Assembly (NCBI RefSeq): GCF_026151205.1
Contig: NC_087076.1
Span: 310,001 to 374,000, forward strand
Direction: 5' to 3'
DNA length: 64,000 nt
Source: Bolinopsis microptera
Taxonomy: Eukaryota; Ctenophora; Tentaculata; Lobata; Bolinopsidae
Below, piece by piece: positions 46,701 through 56,083 of the stretch. The position numbers and the translations under genes were made by a program. The notes beneath the pieces are model-generated. The model saw nothing but the letters and a program-made list of their open reading frames with translations. It was not told the DNA's origin and did no database searches. Within the stretch, counting starts at the first letter, position 1; the number at the start of each line of letters is the position of its first letter.

Positions 46701-49700
46701 TCACGTTGTTCTCCGAGAGTGAGGACACTAAACTATTATACTAATATAAACCGTTCTCAACACTATAACGTATACCAGAAATATACTAGAATGGGTTCCA
46801 GTTCCACAAGTTACAACTGTCAGTCTGTAACTTCAAAACTTACCCTAACAGTAACGTGGAGTTACTAAAGATTTCTGTGCAACATCCCATGCCAGGGAAA
46901 GAAATATTTCTTAATTTTCAAAGTTTCAGAAAATGCAATTCGATCAAAAATTGTTATCCAATTAACAGATTATCTTTTAGCAATAATTTTTTCTCATTGA
47001 TGAGATAAACACCCTCGATGAATCCGCAGTCTTCAACGACTAGGAGGAGACCTCTTCATGTATGTATGTATATTAATAAGCCAAGTCATTAAGACTTCAT
47101 ATAGCGCTAGATGTAGTCCACTTATCCGTGGAGTCTCATAACATGGCCATGTTTTATAGTTGAGACCTGTAACTTTGCAAGTGGAGTCTCATAACATGGC
47201 CATGTTTTATAGTTGAGACCTGTAACTTTGCAAGTGGTATACTCTAATTACTTATTCGAGGATTCCGTCCCCGAAGGGCCACACCCAATCAACATTGAAT
47301 TGTTTATACTCTGTTATATATAGTGCACTAATAGTATAACATGCTAGAAACATATCACAGTCGTCTGCTCAACACCTGTGTAAACACAAAACATAGAACA
47401 TGGAGTTATTGATCACCTGTCATGGTGCCATATACTAATATAAGAGAATATACGGTCTGTGGATTGCTGTATTTATAAATTCCAATACTAATAAATGCCA
47501 ATACTAATAAATGCCAATACTAATATTATAACAGAAGAATCGACCATATAGAGATTCCATAAATATTTATTTATGTTACTGTTAGTGAATATTCTATATG
47601 TTACTGGGGACGATATGTAGTTTGTAAGCTTGCTAGTCACTCTACTACCAATCTGCAGCCTTATAACCGTGTGTGCCTAATATCTATGGTTGTGAAATGC
47701 CCCCCCCCCCATATCTATGGTTGTGAAATGCCCCCCCCCATATCTATGGTTGTGAAATGCCCCCCCCCCATATCTATGGTTGTGAAATGCCCCCCCCATA
47801 TCTATGGTTGTGAAATGCCCCCCCCCCATATCTATGGTTGTGAAATGCCCCCCCCCCCCATATCTATGGTTGTGAATGCCCCCCTTATATCTATGGTTGT
47901 GAAATGCCCCCCCATATCTATGGTTGTGAAATGCCCCCCCCATATCTATGGTTGTGAAATGCCCCCCCCCTTATATCTATGGTTGTGCAATGCCCCCCCA
48001 TATCTATGGTTGTGAAATGCCCCCCCCATATCTATGGTTGTGAAATGCCCCCCCCCCTATATCTATGGTTGTGAAATGCCCCCCCCCTTATCTTTGGTTG
48101 TGAAATGCCCCCCATATCTATGGTTGTGAAATGCCCCCCCCCCCATATATATGGTTGTGAAATGCCCCCCATATCTATGGTTGTGAAATGCCCCCCCCAT
48201 ATCTATGGTTGTGAAATGCCAAACCCCCCCCATATCTATGCATATGGTTGTGAAATGCCCCTCATATCTATGGTTGTGAAATGCCAAACCCCCCCATATC
48301 TATGGTTGTGAAATGCCCCCCATATCTATGGTTGTGAAATGCCCCCCCCCCATATCTATGGTTGTGAAATGCCCCCCCCATATCTATGGTTGTGAAATGC
48401 CCCCCCTCCACATATCTATGGTTGTGAAATGCCCCCCCCCCATATCTATGGTTGTGAAATGCCCCCCCCATATCTATGGTTGTGAAATGCCCCCCCATAT
48501 CTATGGTTGTGAAATGCCCCCCCCATATCTATGGTTGTGAAATGCCCCCCCCCCCCATATCTATGGTTGTGAAATGCCCCCCCCCCCATATCTATGGTTG
48601 TGAAATGCCCCCCTTATATCTATGGTTGTGAAATGCCCCCCTTATATCTATGGTTGTGAAATGCCCCCCCCCCATATCTATGGTTGTGAAATGCCCCCCT
48701 TATATCTATGATTGTGAAATGCCCCCCCCCATATCTATGATTGTGAAATGCCCCCCCCATATCTATGGTTGTGAAATGCCCCCCCCCCATATCTATGGTT
48801 GTGAAATGCCCCCCCCCCATATCTATGGTTGTGAAATGCCCCCCCTTATATCTATAGTTGTGAAATGCCCCCCCCCCTTATATCTATAGTTGTGAAATGC
48901 CCCCCCCCCCATATCTATGGTTGTGAAATGCCCCCCCCCCCATGTAACGAGGCCAGTAGTTGTGGAGAAGTCTGAGAACTACTGAAATACGGAGAAGAGA
49001 CGTTGCGTCTAATTGTAGCACTACTACTACTACTTGCTGTAGCACTGTTATATCTAATTGTCTAGGATATAGCAGTGCTATTAGCACACCTTATACACAC
49101 AAGATAAGATCCTATAATGAGCATATTTGTGGAGTGATCTAACATATTGCCCTCCAGACTGCAGCACTTACAGATAAAGTCTATATAAAACTCTACATAG
49201 GCTTCCTTCACACTTCAACAGCACTTGTACTTGTAAGATATCCGCAATAACAATGCAGGTGGGGAGAACTGCCAGATTACTTTAAGAATTTCGAGTGCAA
49301 ACATTTAAAAGCAGGAATTTTAATCGCTGTAATTATATAAAAAGTATGTGGTTTGCAACGTGGCGGGTGTTTTCGTCTGGTCGAGAATTTTGAGAGCCAG
49401 CCGAAGCGCAGCACGGTAACACACGAGATAGTATCTACTTGTCGCGAGATAGTATCTACTATAGTAAATACTATCTTTAGATCCCACGCAAACTTCAAGA
49501 CTGCCACGTATTACTAACAACTCTTAGCATGTCTAAGAATTACTTCTTAATTTTACAAATACTCCAAAACTACCCTACTACCCTACTACTCCCCTCCTCC
49601 TCCTACTCCCCCCTCCTCCTACTCCCCTACTCCCCCCTCCTCCTCCTACTCCGCCCTCCTCCTCCTACTCCCCTACTCCCCTACTCCCCAACTCCCCCTC

Positions 49701-52700
49701 CTACCCCTCCTACTCCCCAAATCCCCCCTCCTCCCCAATTCCTCCCCCCTACTCCCCAACTCCCCCCTCCTCCTACTCCCCAACTCCCCTCCCCCCTCCT
49801 CCCCCTCCTCACCCCCTCCTCCTCCTACTCCCCCTCCTCCTCCTACTCCCCTACCTCCTCCTACCCCACTCCTCCCCCCTCCTCCTCCAACTCCCCCTCC
49901 TCCCCCCTCCTCCTCCTCCCCCCTCCTCCTCCTACTCCCCAACTCCCCTACCTACCTCGGAAATCAAACACAAGCCCCAGCCGGAGACGTGTAAAATAGG
50001 ACGAGCTGTGGACTACCTACCCCCCCCCCCTGTATTATCATAGAAGAGGCCTGTAAACCAGTCTTTTATCCGTGACTATACCGCCAAAAACAGATGCGGC
50101 ACTGGGAATGTGCTGATAAACATCTTTTGTATTAGATTAAAAAAGGAAATGTTAGAGGCCTTACGAAGTTATGACGATTATGCACTGATTTCAGCGTTCT
50201 GCGTACTAGTTAGTTATGACTAATTATATGGAACCCACATTGAGATCACGGATGATAAATACATTAGGTGTGACTTGTAACCCCCCCCCCCTTGTTATAT
50301 GTTGTTGTTGATGCGAAACAGTGGAGCCTACAATCAGGGACACGTGTGAGTTAGGAGCTGGCTGGTGTATATTAGGAGGAGGGAGGGGTGGAGGGGGAGT
50401 AGGAGGAGGGAGGGTGGAGGGGGAGTAGGAGGAGGGAGGGGTGGAGGGGGAGTAGGAGGAGGGAGGGGTGGAGGGGGAGTAGGAGGAGGGAGGGGTGGAG
50501 GGGGAGTAGGAGGAGGGAGGGTGGAGGGGGAGTAGGAGGAGGGAGGGGTGGAGGGGGAGTAGGAGGGAGGGGTGGAGGGGGAGTAGGAGGAGGGAGGGTG
50601 GAGGGGGAGTAGGAGGAGGGAGGGGTGGAGGGGGAGTAGGAGGGAGGGTGGAGGGGGAGTAGGAGGAGGGAGGGGTGGAGGGGGAGTAGGAGGAGGGAGG
50701 GTGGAGGGGGAGTAGGAGGAGGGAGGGGTGGAGGGGGAGTAGAAGGAGGGAGGGTGGAGGGGGAGTAGGAGGAGGGAGGGTGGAGGGGGAGTAGGAGGAG
50801 GGAGGGTGGAGGGGGAGTAGGAGGAGGGAGGGGTGGTTGTGAGGATTAAAATAAATGCTATTTTATAAGGCTGTCTGTCGAATTGAAAGGGCTGACTATA
50901 TAATTTACTGGGACAATTGACCATCGTGTATAACATTTGTGGAGGTTATCACTGTCCTGAATTAAGCGTGCTCTGTAATGTTTATTAGATAGTGCTCTGT
51001 AATGTTTATTAGATAGTGCTCTGTAATGTTTATTAGATAGTGCTCTGTAATGTTTATTAGATAGTGCTCTGTAATGTTTATTAGATAGTGCTCTGTAATG
51101 TTTATTAGATAGTGCTCTGTAATGTTTATTAGATAGTGCTCTGTAATGTTTATTAGATAGTGCTCTGTAATGTTTATTAGATAGTGCTCTGTAATGTTTA
51201 TTAGATAGTGCTCTGTAATGTTTATTAGATAGTGCTCTGTAATGTTTATTAGATAGTGCTCTGTAATGTTTATTAGATAGTGCTCTGTAATGTTTATTAG
51301 ATAGTGCTCTGTAATGTTTATTAGATAGACATTGTTAGCAATCTCAATTAGAGAGCACAGGTGATATGTGCAGCAGGGGTGTAGGAATGGATACCTTAGT
51401 AAAGTCTACACGGATAGTAAAGCAGAGATGCTATCTGAGCAAATGACGAGGCAACAATAAAGTAGTCCATCAACTTGGGAAGGATGTATTGTCTGCAGGG
51501 AGCACATTAGTTCTAGATTGTATAGAAATATTGAGAAATATTGAGAAATATTGAGAAATATTGAGAAATATTGAGAAATATTGAGAAATATTGAGAAATA
51601 TTAAGAAATATTGAGAAATATTGAGAAATATTGAGAAATATTGAGAAATATTGAGAAATATTAAGAAATATTGAGAAATATTGAGAAATATTGAGAAATA
51701 TTAAGAAATATTGAGAAATATTGAGAAATATTGAGAAATATTGAGAAATATTGAGAAATATTAAGAAATATTGAGAAATATTGAGAAATATTGAGAAATA
51801 TTGAGAAATATTGAGAAATATTAAGAAATATTGAGAAATATTGAGAAATATTGAGAAATATTGAGAAATATTGAGAAATATTGAGAAATAAGTTAGGTTC
51901 AGAGTGTACATGAACATCCTTGATAATGACGTATTATAAAAATTACTGTTCAAAGGTAGACACAAACTAAATTGAATCATGACCTAAGGTATGCACACGA
52001 CTCTAACTTCTTGATCATACATTTTCAGAAAAGGAGGACTGAATTGTGAAATTTCTTAAGTACTAGCCAGACAGGCTATAATTTGTAATATTACTCTGTA
52101 AATGCTGCTGTCTGCAATCTAGCGAGGTCCACAGTTTTTATTTACTGGACTGTACAACAGATTGAGCACTAGGTATTTGACTATGAGAGGTCATTTAGTC
52201 CTACACATTACATAACCAGTATTTTAGGGCGTGATTTAATCCACATTTACAACAACCCCGGGCAGCTACAAATAGCCCCTGTACGGATGAGTTTTCAAAT
52301 GGTAAATATTATAAAGGAGCAAATGAAACCGCGCTTTTGGGTCGGGTTACGGGAACACTAAAAAATAAAGGTACATTTGAATCTCTAAGTGGCATGAACC
52401 TAATCACACTGAGCGTGCTGACCATATAACACTTTATTCCCTGCTAATTGATAAATTTCACATTTTCAAATCATTATGTGAATTGTAAGGCGTGCTCACA
52501 ATGTACTAAACTGGATCGAAGTTTTTCCCTACGAACGATTACAATTCACGATTTCAGGCCACTGTGCTAGTAGACAGATTGATATGGGCCTTTTGAATAG
52601 AAAATGTGAGGTATGTGCGATACTAAGATAAGATTAAGTTGTTATATATAGGGATGTTGTAGTTGGGTGTCTTACACGATCAGTACAAGTAATTACTTAA

Positions 52701-54500
52701 TTAGATAAAGTAATTACTTAATTAGATTCACACTGCCACCACCTTAACCAATTTCACCCTTACAGATCATGGTTAGAACCTGGGTAACCTGGTTACTTTG
52801 TCGCCTGCAAAACAGCAATTCTATTTTATGTTGCCTGCAAATTAAGTGTTATCATCAAGTGTTATTAAACACAGTAAACTACACTGTGTGTATACTCAAT
52901 AGCTCACCTTAAGGGCCACTTTCCGTTCATTCTTTCGGTTACAAATCCTCGCTAAACTTTGAAGATATAATCCACAAGCCTGAAAGTTATATATATATTG
53001 TAAAGATTAACAAACTATTACAAAATATAAATAGGATCATAATTCACACGCAATTACTATAAGTCGCACTTTAGCAAAATGTAGGGTAAGTTTGAACACA
53101 CAAGTCACCGTTGCTCAGCATGCACAAAATACAACAAATCATCGGCTCTCGTCTTCGACAAAGTGTGAAACATTTCCACACCAGATGTCATAATAACAGA
53201 ATTGCTGTGAAAGATAAACTCAACCCCAAAATACCTGTCTCGATTTAGCTAGTATAGCTAGTGTAGAAGGTATAATATTGTTAATATGCAGTGGTGCCGG
53301 GTGGAGTGTTCTCGGTAAAATTTACACCTCAATAACAACCAGAGACTACATTAATTAGAACACTCTGCAACCCCACACACAGCTTATGCTGTTAGTGTTA
53401 ATCCAGTCTGGAACTTACCTCAACATATTTACTCCGGAAGTCAATGTTTCTACTAGCTACCACAGTTACACTACTAGTTACCATAGTTACACTAATAGTT
53501 GCCATAGTTACACTACCATAGTTACCATAGTAACAGGAAAGTCTGGAACTTACCTCGACATATTTACACCGGAAGTCAATGTTTCCCTTGTAGCAATCCA
53601 TAGCAGTGATATCATCAGTCGTGATAGAGCCTACATTGTTGTAGAACCGCAGTCCTTCAGCCAGACCGCCGAGGCTGAAGCGGAGAAAACATTAAAACTC
53701 ACAAGTTAGTGCATGTGCAGTAGTAATGGGCCGGGGGGGGGGGGGGGGGGGCAGTAATAATGGGGTAGGGGTGTAAACTTCAGATATCACACAATCAAGT
53801 AGGTGTTACTAGCAGTACTACTTACTACTAGAGTAATATTAAATTAGAATTTTCTCATTACTATTTTAAGTTCATTTGCTAAATATTAACTTTCATTCGA
53901 TAAATACTGCTGGATCGGGTACCGATACAGCAGTTTTCCTTTATTTAACCAGCCCAAAAATGATTATCACTGATAATGTCATTCTCTTAAATAACTAGTT
54001 GTCAGTATGTATCTTGTCATTCTCTTAAATAACTAGTTGTTAGTGTGTATCTTGTTACACATGTCCTCTATTAAAGGAGATTATGAAGAGGTAACAATAA
54101 TTAGAAATAGTTCAAGCCATCAACACAGCTCTTCCCACGCTCAACTACTTTCTGTCACCACTTACTTTATCAGCAATACATTATGTTTTATAAACACAAA
54201 ATTTCGCAAATATTTTATTCTATAATAAACAAAACCTGTGATTTGGAATTATTATGCTATACTTTGTTTGATAAATAAATCCTGATATGTCTAATATCCA
54301 ATATCTATGATAATGTAATCCCAAGACTGCCTAACTATTGGAACACCCCTCACCCCCCTCTCATTTGAACTGGGATAGAGAAAATTCAATTAAAAATTAA
54401 TTGTCAAGTTTATTCAAAAATTAATTAAGTCGGATAAGTTCTTTGTTAATTTTGAGAAATAAACAATAGCTCACCTTATCAATAACAACACAAACAACAT
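19708..54500 (-). CDS. Secreted Ig / follistatin-Kazal / Ig / vWD / C8 protein, about 14 exons
   Basis: Exons in order: 54500-54475, 53674-53554, 52979-52908, 45951-45816, 43098-43026, 31291-31069, 29077-28982, 28442-28349, 28241-28126, 22799-22554, 22360-22245, 22125-21894, 20190-20021, 19870-19708. All phases agree, giving about 627 residues. Residues 1-16 are a signal peptide ([16 protein letters not shown]). A Cys-bearing N-terminal region I cannot name follows to about 90. Next come Ig domain 1 ([14 protein letters not shown] ... ENEGWYRC), a follistatin-like/Kazal module ([26 protein letters not shown]), Ig domain 2 (GASLRLKC ... GKYVCMATN), a vWD domain ([14 protein letters not shown] ... 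CGLCGG) and a C8-type Cys-rich end. Probably extracellular matrix or secreted. Ig domain 1 lacks its central Trp region, so a short exon between 45816 and 43112 may be missing from this model. Confidence 0.82.
20212..21012. other. Intron of the Ig/Kazal/vWD gene
   Basis: Mostly AT-rich sequence. A minus-strand open frame of 65 basic residues (20911-20714) is not recognised and has no supporting context. Confidence 0.3.
21021..21396 (+). mobile_element. Family-A TIR element, intact reference copy
   Basis: 376 bp between exact TCAAATTG duplications (21013-21020 and 21397-21404). Starts CGAGCGTGCC, ends GATCATCATCCA. Subterminal inverted repeats AAATCACTCTACAGTCGA and TCGAGTGTAGAGTGATT. It has no insertions and serves to define the interrupted copies elsewhere. 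It lies in an intron of the Ig/Kazal/vWD gene. Confidence 0.85.
21478..21600. repeat. Hairpin-rich block, possible further small-element family
   Basis: Three consecutive hairpins: CGTGCT-AA-AGCACG, GTGC-TTC-GCAC within TCGTGCTTCGCACTCGA, and TTTTCCCGCG-CGT-CGCGGGAAAA with a 10-bp stem. The architecture equals families B-F. No target duplication was found, so boundaries are approximate. Confidence 0.55.
21832..21876. repeat. TATAGTG microsatellite
   Basis: About six direct copies of GTATAGT beside the 3' end of exon 12 of the Ig/Kazal/vWD gene. Confidence 0.7.
22776..23660. repeat. 52-bp minisatellite copying a splice acceptor and exon start
   Basis: About 14 to 15 copies of a 52-bp unit. 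On the minus strand each has GCAG|ATTGTGAGTGTGG and GACGTGCTACAG, which are the acceptor and first 24 nt of the vWD exon that starts at 22799. The exon is the proximal unit of the array. The ATT|GTGAGTG stretch also looks like a splice donor. Confidence 0.9.
23760..25620 (+). pseudogene. Non-LTR retrotransposon ORF2 relic (CR1/Jockey-like RT)
   Basis: Plus-strand pieces in order: linker (about 23850-24000), [19 protein letters not shown] (from about 24075), [34 protein letters not shown] (about 24440-24480), [13 protein letters not shown], then [43 protein letters not shown] and [14 protein letters not shown] (to about 25540). The order is that of a non-LTR RT with its C-terminal domain. The catalytic YADD motif is destroyed (HLYATG), stops and frameshifts are frequent, and about 150 nt of foreign sequence follows 24690. 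It lies antisense in an intron of the Ig/Kazal/vWD gene. Confidence 0.85.
26145..27300. repeat. 40-bp minisatellite
   Basis: About 29 copies of the 40-bp unit AGTGACATACTAGAGTTACT + GGGGTTTCCTGTAAGATCAC, with few substitutions (TGC for TAC, CTTG for CCTG). It lies in the intron between 28126 and 22799. On the minus strand each unit has TCTTACAG|GAAACCCC, a weak acceptor look-alike. Confidence 0.95.
27365..27745 (+). pseudogene. Second non-LTR reverse-transcriptase C-terminal relic
   Basis: [19 protein letters not shown] (from about 27425), [14 protein letters not shown] (shifted frame), then [20 protein letters not shown] and GYVLR. This SVLLYG.W...LSE.I...RWR.LGHVLR pattern is the C-terminal part of a non-LTR RT family different from the one at 23760. 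Frameshifted and truncated. Confidence 0.75.
29078..30900. repeat. G-rich minisatellite copying a splice acceptor
   Basis: About 40 copies of a 43-50 bp unit made of a variable run of 7-14 G and ATCATGTTGTTATCTAAATA + TTATTCTACCTGA. On the minus strand each unit is a polypyrimidine tract followed by CTCAG|GTAGAA, identical to the acceptor and first six bases of the exon starting at 29077, which the array abuts. Confidence 0.95.
31310..32090. repeat. 20-bp minisatellite AAACAAACACTACACATACC
   Basis: About 39 copies, with more indels in 31680-31920. It begins about 20 nt from the acceptor of the Kazal exon (31291), so the minus-strand T-rich complement lies where a polypyrimidine tract is expected. 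Open reading frames across it are artefacts. Confidence 0.93.
32091..34855. repeat. 36-bp GC-rich minisatellite, 2.8 kb
   Basis: About 75 copies of TTAGATGTAGTGGCCCCCCT + GCCCCTACCCCACTGG. Because 36 is a multiple of 3, long open frames exist ([12 protein letters not shown] or [12 protein letters not shown] repeats), broken only where the C run changes length. No gene context supports translation. The C-rich strand could form i-motifs and its complement G-quadruplexes. Confidence 0.95.
34856..35690. other. Intron sequence upstream of the GPCR
   Basis: AT-rich. Contains a short GTA microsatellite (35063-35081). No gene seen. Confidence 0.35.
35720..35850 (+). promoter_or_regulatory. Triple repeat of inverted CCAAT box and CACGTGA motif
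   Basis: About 2.7 direct copies of a 48-bp unit containing CTGATTGGTTA (inverted CCAAT box) and TATCACGTGAC (E-box). It lies about 0.8-0.9 kb upstream of the GPCR start codon, so it may act as an enhancer or promoter part. This is inference; the array could also be a minor repeat. Confidence 0.4.
36647..38218 (+). CDS. Rhodopsin-class (class A) GPCR, two exons, complete
   Basis: Exons 36647-37344 and 37849-38218 (stop 38216-38218) join in phase (AG|G), giving 355 residues. Class A marks: GN at residues 46-47 in TM1, LAVAD (73-77) in TM2, C104 before TM3, W154 and P160 in TM4, C180 in loop 2, P205 in TM5, CW at 243-244 with P252 in TM6, and NPVIY (285-289) in TM7. The extracellular N-terminus has an NIT glycosylation site (11-13). 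The usual DRY is HRT (128-130) and there is no TM7 lysine, so it is not a light-binding opsin. Ligand unknown; melatonin-like or another small-molecule receptor is possible. It lies antisense within a large intron of the Ig/Kazal/vWD gene. Confidence 0.92.
37390..37830. repeat. AGAGTATTCTTTT repeat filling the GPCR intron
   Basis: About 33 degenerate copies of a 12-14 bp unit (AGAGTATTCTTTT / AGATTATTATTTT) occupy nearly the whole intron up to the branch and acceptor region. Many units end in TTTTAG, resembling a 3' splice site on the coding strand. Confidence 0.85.
38195..40929. repeat. Large inverted repeat overlapping the GPCR 3' end
   Basis: The segment 38195-39090 is repeated inverted at 40035-40929 with very few differences. 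More diverged pairing continues inward to about 39300 / 39710. The outer end includes the last codons and stop of the GPCR (ATAGTACAGGGAAATCCGTC). The two arms share an identical 66-codon open frame, unlikely to be a gene. The spacer includes CAGTAAAACCTCTCTATGCC (about 39777), similar to pogo/Tigger-type ends. Confidence 0.85.
40930..41365. other. Intron sequence between inverted repeat and minisatellite
   Basis: AT-rich sequence. No gene or defined repeat recognised. Confidence 0.3.
41366..42377. repeat. 32-bp minisatellite
   Basis: About 31 copies of GGAGCCTGCCATCTGGGACA + CAGTCTTTATAA with variants at fixed positions (GGAG/GATC/AGAG, GGG/GTG). A block of variants starting TCTAAGACACAGCC near 41377 recurs near 42050, which indicates higher-order duplication of several units. 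Confidence 0.93.
42645..42690. repeat. Triple CACGTGACATAC repeat
   Basis: Three direct copies of a 13-bp unit with the palindromic CACGTG core, then a partial one. Possible bHLH binding cluster, unproven. Confidence 0.5.
43920..43977. promoter_or_regulatory. Alternating CACGTG and TGACGTCA palindromes
   Basis: CCACGTGGTG TGACGTCA CACCACGTGG TATGACGTCA CACCACGTCA: two full CCACGTGG E-boxes and two full CRE sites in strict alternation, together one long palindrome. It is intronic and could be a regulatory cluster or the core of a palindromic element. Confidence 0.45.
44589..44726. mobile_element. Palindromic MITE-like element
   Basis: Arms TATAGATGTGGATTCTG...CACGTGACAG (44589-44640) and their complement ATCACTGTCACGTG...CAGAATCCACATCTATA (44682-44726) flank a short centre with two CCAATCA motifs. 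About 138 bp, no coding capacity. Confidence 0.6.
45362..45605. repeat. 42-bp tandem repeat
   Basis: Nearly six copies of GTTGACAGCAACTTCCTACA + AAGCTGATATCCCGCACAATAT in the intron downstream of Ig exon 45951-45816. Confidence 0.9.
45958..47680. other. Intron with a 51-bp direct duplication
   Basis: No exon recognised. At about 47130-47235 a block beginning GTGGAGTCTCATAACATGGC and ending ACTTTGCAA occurs twice in tandem. The segment 47490-47525 repeats CCAATACTAATAAATG. Confidence 0.45.
47681..48945. repeat. 28-bp minisatellite with variable C runs
   Basis: About 43 copies of CATATCTATGGTTGTGAAATG plus 5-13 C. The period varies from 25 to 32 bp with the C tract. Short open frames on both strands are artefacts. 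Confidence 0.94.
49560..49945. repeat. Pyrimidine-rich CTCCTCCTACTCCC tract
   Basis: Nearly 390 bp of C/T with rare A on the plus strand, made of CTCCTCCTACTCCC-type units. It can form triplex or H-DNA. Confidence 0.85.
50372..50838. repeat. GGAGGGGTGGAGGGGGAGTA minisatellite
   Basis: About 17 copies of a 26-28 bp purine-rich unit (GGAGGAGGGAGGGGTGGAGG + GGGAGTA). It is nearly complementary in composition to the pyrimidine tract 0.4 kb away, so the two could pair as an imperfect inverted repeat. Confidence 0.9.
50967..51330. repeat. 24-bp minisatellite ATAGTGCTCTGTAATGTTTATTAG
   Basis: About 15 copies with virtually no divergence, which suggests recent expansion. Confidence 0.95.
51522..51892. 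repeat. 10-bp repeat GAGAAATATT
   Basis: About 37 copies. A TTAAG variant recurs every five to seven units, showing a higher-order period. The minus-strand open frame ([10 protein letters not shown] repeats) is an artefact. Confidence 0.95.
51900..52900. other. Intron sequence of the Ig/Kazal/vWD gene
   Basis: No gene recognised. A direct repeat AGTAATTACTTAATTAGAT occurs twice near 52689-52725. Confidence 0.35.
53402..53560 (-). repeat. Duplicated exon end and splice donor
   Basis: The 3' end of exon 2 with its donor (TTGACTTCCGGTGTAAATAT, GTCGAG|GTAAGTTCC, at 53554) occurs again at about 53410-53445 as TTGACTTCCGGAGTAAATAT, GTTGAG|GTAAGTTCC. The spacer between copies is a short GTTACCATAGTTACACTA repeat. 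In the second copy the Cys codon TGT is AGT (Ser). Confidence 0.75.
53732..53750. repeat. Poly-G tract
   Basis: About 20 consecutive G, a G-quadruplex and slippage hotspot. Similar runs occur at 19178, 28477 and (as C) 27865. Confidence 0.8.
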
Positions 54501-54659
54501 TTGCTCAGTATGCAGGAGGAAGCAAGAAAACTATACACGATCGGCAGCGAAACAACAGATACTTGGATAATAACTTGGATAATCAAGTAGTTCACTTGCA
54601 CGAGAATATCTTCTAGACTAATGTGGTTGAAACAACTGATTGCAAACAATTGTTTAAAA

Positions 54660-54860
54660 TCGGTTACTGAATCACATTGGTGCAGTATATATATATGTCT
54701 GGAGAGGAGTAAACTATGCGAAAAGTGCAGCTGAAGATGTAGACAAGTGGATTTAGAGGCTCACAACGCAACGCCCGAGGTCACGTGACACTGGACTGGC
54801 TATTACGTCACGTGGCGGCACTCTTAGAGTGCGCGCGCCATCTCCTCTCTACTGTGAGCT
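54660..54860 (-). promoter_or_regulatory. Probable promoter of the Ig/Kazal/vWD gene
   Basis: On the minus strand a TATATATATACTGCACC stretch (about 54679-54695) lies about 190 nt before the ATG at 54500. Further upstream are CACGTGACG and TCACGTGACC motifs (about 54790-54815) and a GC-rich stretch (GCGCGCGCC). The position fits a core promoter, but no transcript data support it. Confidence 0.4.
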
Positions 54861-55079
54861 AGGTTACGTCGCTTTACGTAGGGACTTCTAATTTACTTAT
54901 TATTTACAGGGGCGTGCTATCATCATTGTTCAAACTCCAGGCGGATGGGTAATTGAGAAGTTACGCCTATTAACGGATATAGAGATATAAAATAAAAGTG
55001 ATTGTAGAGATACTTAGATATTTCATTGCTAGCTTCACGGAAAACACAATCAGGACAACTACTGAACCAATTCAACCTC

Positions 55080-55290
55080 GGACACCACTCTAATAAACTA
55101 CTGAACTAATTAACTACTGAACTATTAAACTACTGAACTAATAAACTACTGAACTAATAAACTACTGAACTAATAAACTACTGAACTAATAAACTACTGA
55201 ACTAATAAACTAGTAAACTACTGAACTAATAAACTACTGAACTAATAAACTACTGAACTAATAAACTACTGAACTAATAAACTACAAATC
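55080..55290. repeat. 16-bp repeat ACTACTGAACTAATAA
   Basis: About 12 copies of a 16-bp unit, with one irregular junction near 55205-55215. Confidence 0.9.
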
Positions 55291-55849
55291 AGATTAGATT
55301 TAAACCTTAAAAGATAATTGCTCGTGAAATACTAAGTGTTGAGTGACAGTACTTTATAAAGTAGCTAAATACCTGGTATCATATAACTTATACTATTGGG
55401 GCAGAAATAGGAACGCAACATCCCAGTCTCTACTATAAGCAATCGCATCCAGGCTGTATCATTTCTATAACACAATCCAAAGAGTTCAACACACATATTA
55501 AATTAAGTTATTAGACGCGATCCACGCAGCCACCCTGTAAAATCTTGAATGGAACTGAGTACTGACCCTGCACTAATGTTAACAGTTTAAAGTTTGGATC
55601 AATTAATATTAATATTAGAGTCGATTGTTAGATACGATAAATTCACACAAAAACAAACCAAACTTCGGTGATGCTCATTTTTGGCGCACTGATGACAAAC
55701 AATAAGTCGTTTTTACTACATTATGTCGCCGCGCGCTGCGTAGAAATAACTTGTCATGACTAAAATTCAGAAGGACTTTCGACAAATCTGTTCCAAATAA
55801 AAAGTTCGAAAATCGAGTGTTTTAGTGAATAACTTAGAATATATTTTTG

Positions 55850-56083
55850 ATTTTCTCAAGATCTGACAAATAGATTTTCTTTAAACTTTCCAGATAGTTA
55901 CATGGCTATATGACGGATAATGTGTGAGAGTTTGGGAGAATTTTTATATGTTAAACTTGAGATATGACTTCAAACACAAGAAAATATCTCCAAATTGGCG
56001 GTTTCTAGAGGAACGCAGGCACATATTTCGAGATCCTACTGATAAATTTTCTTTAAACTTTCCAGATAGTTACATGGCTATAG
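55850..56083 (-). repeat. Satellite monomers in reverse orientation
   Basis: A monomer and a part of a second, read TTTCCAGATAGTTACATGGC ... GACTTCAAACACAAGAAAAT, are the reverse complement of the array at 57140-58260. Together they flank the GGA-rich DNA as inverted arms. Confidence 0.7.

Noticed and set aside
51513-51980. 155-codon minus-strand frame [10 protein letters not shown] repeats
   Set aside because: Translation of a 10-bp repeat.
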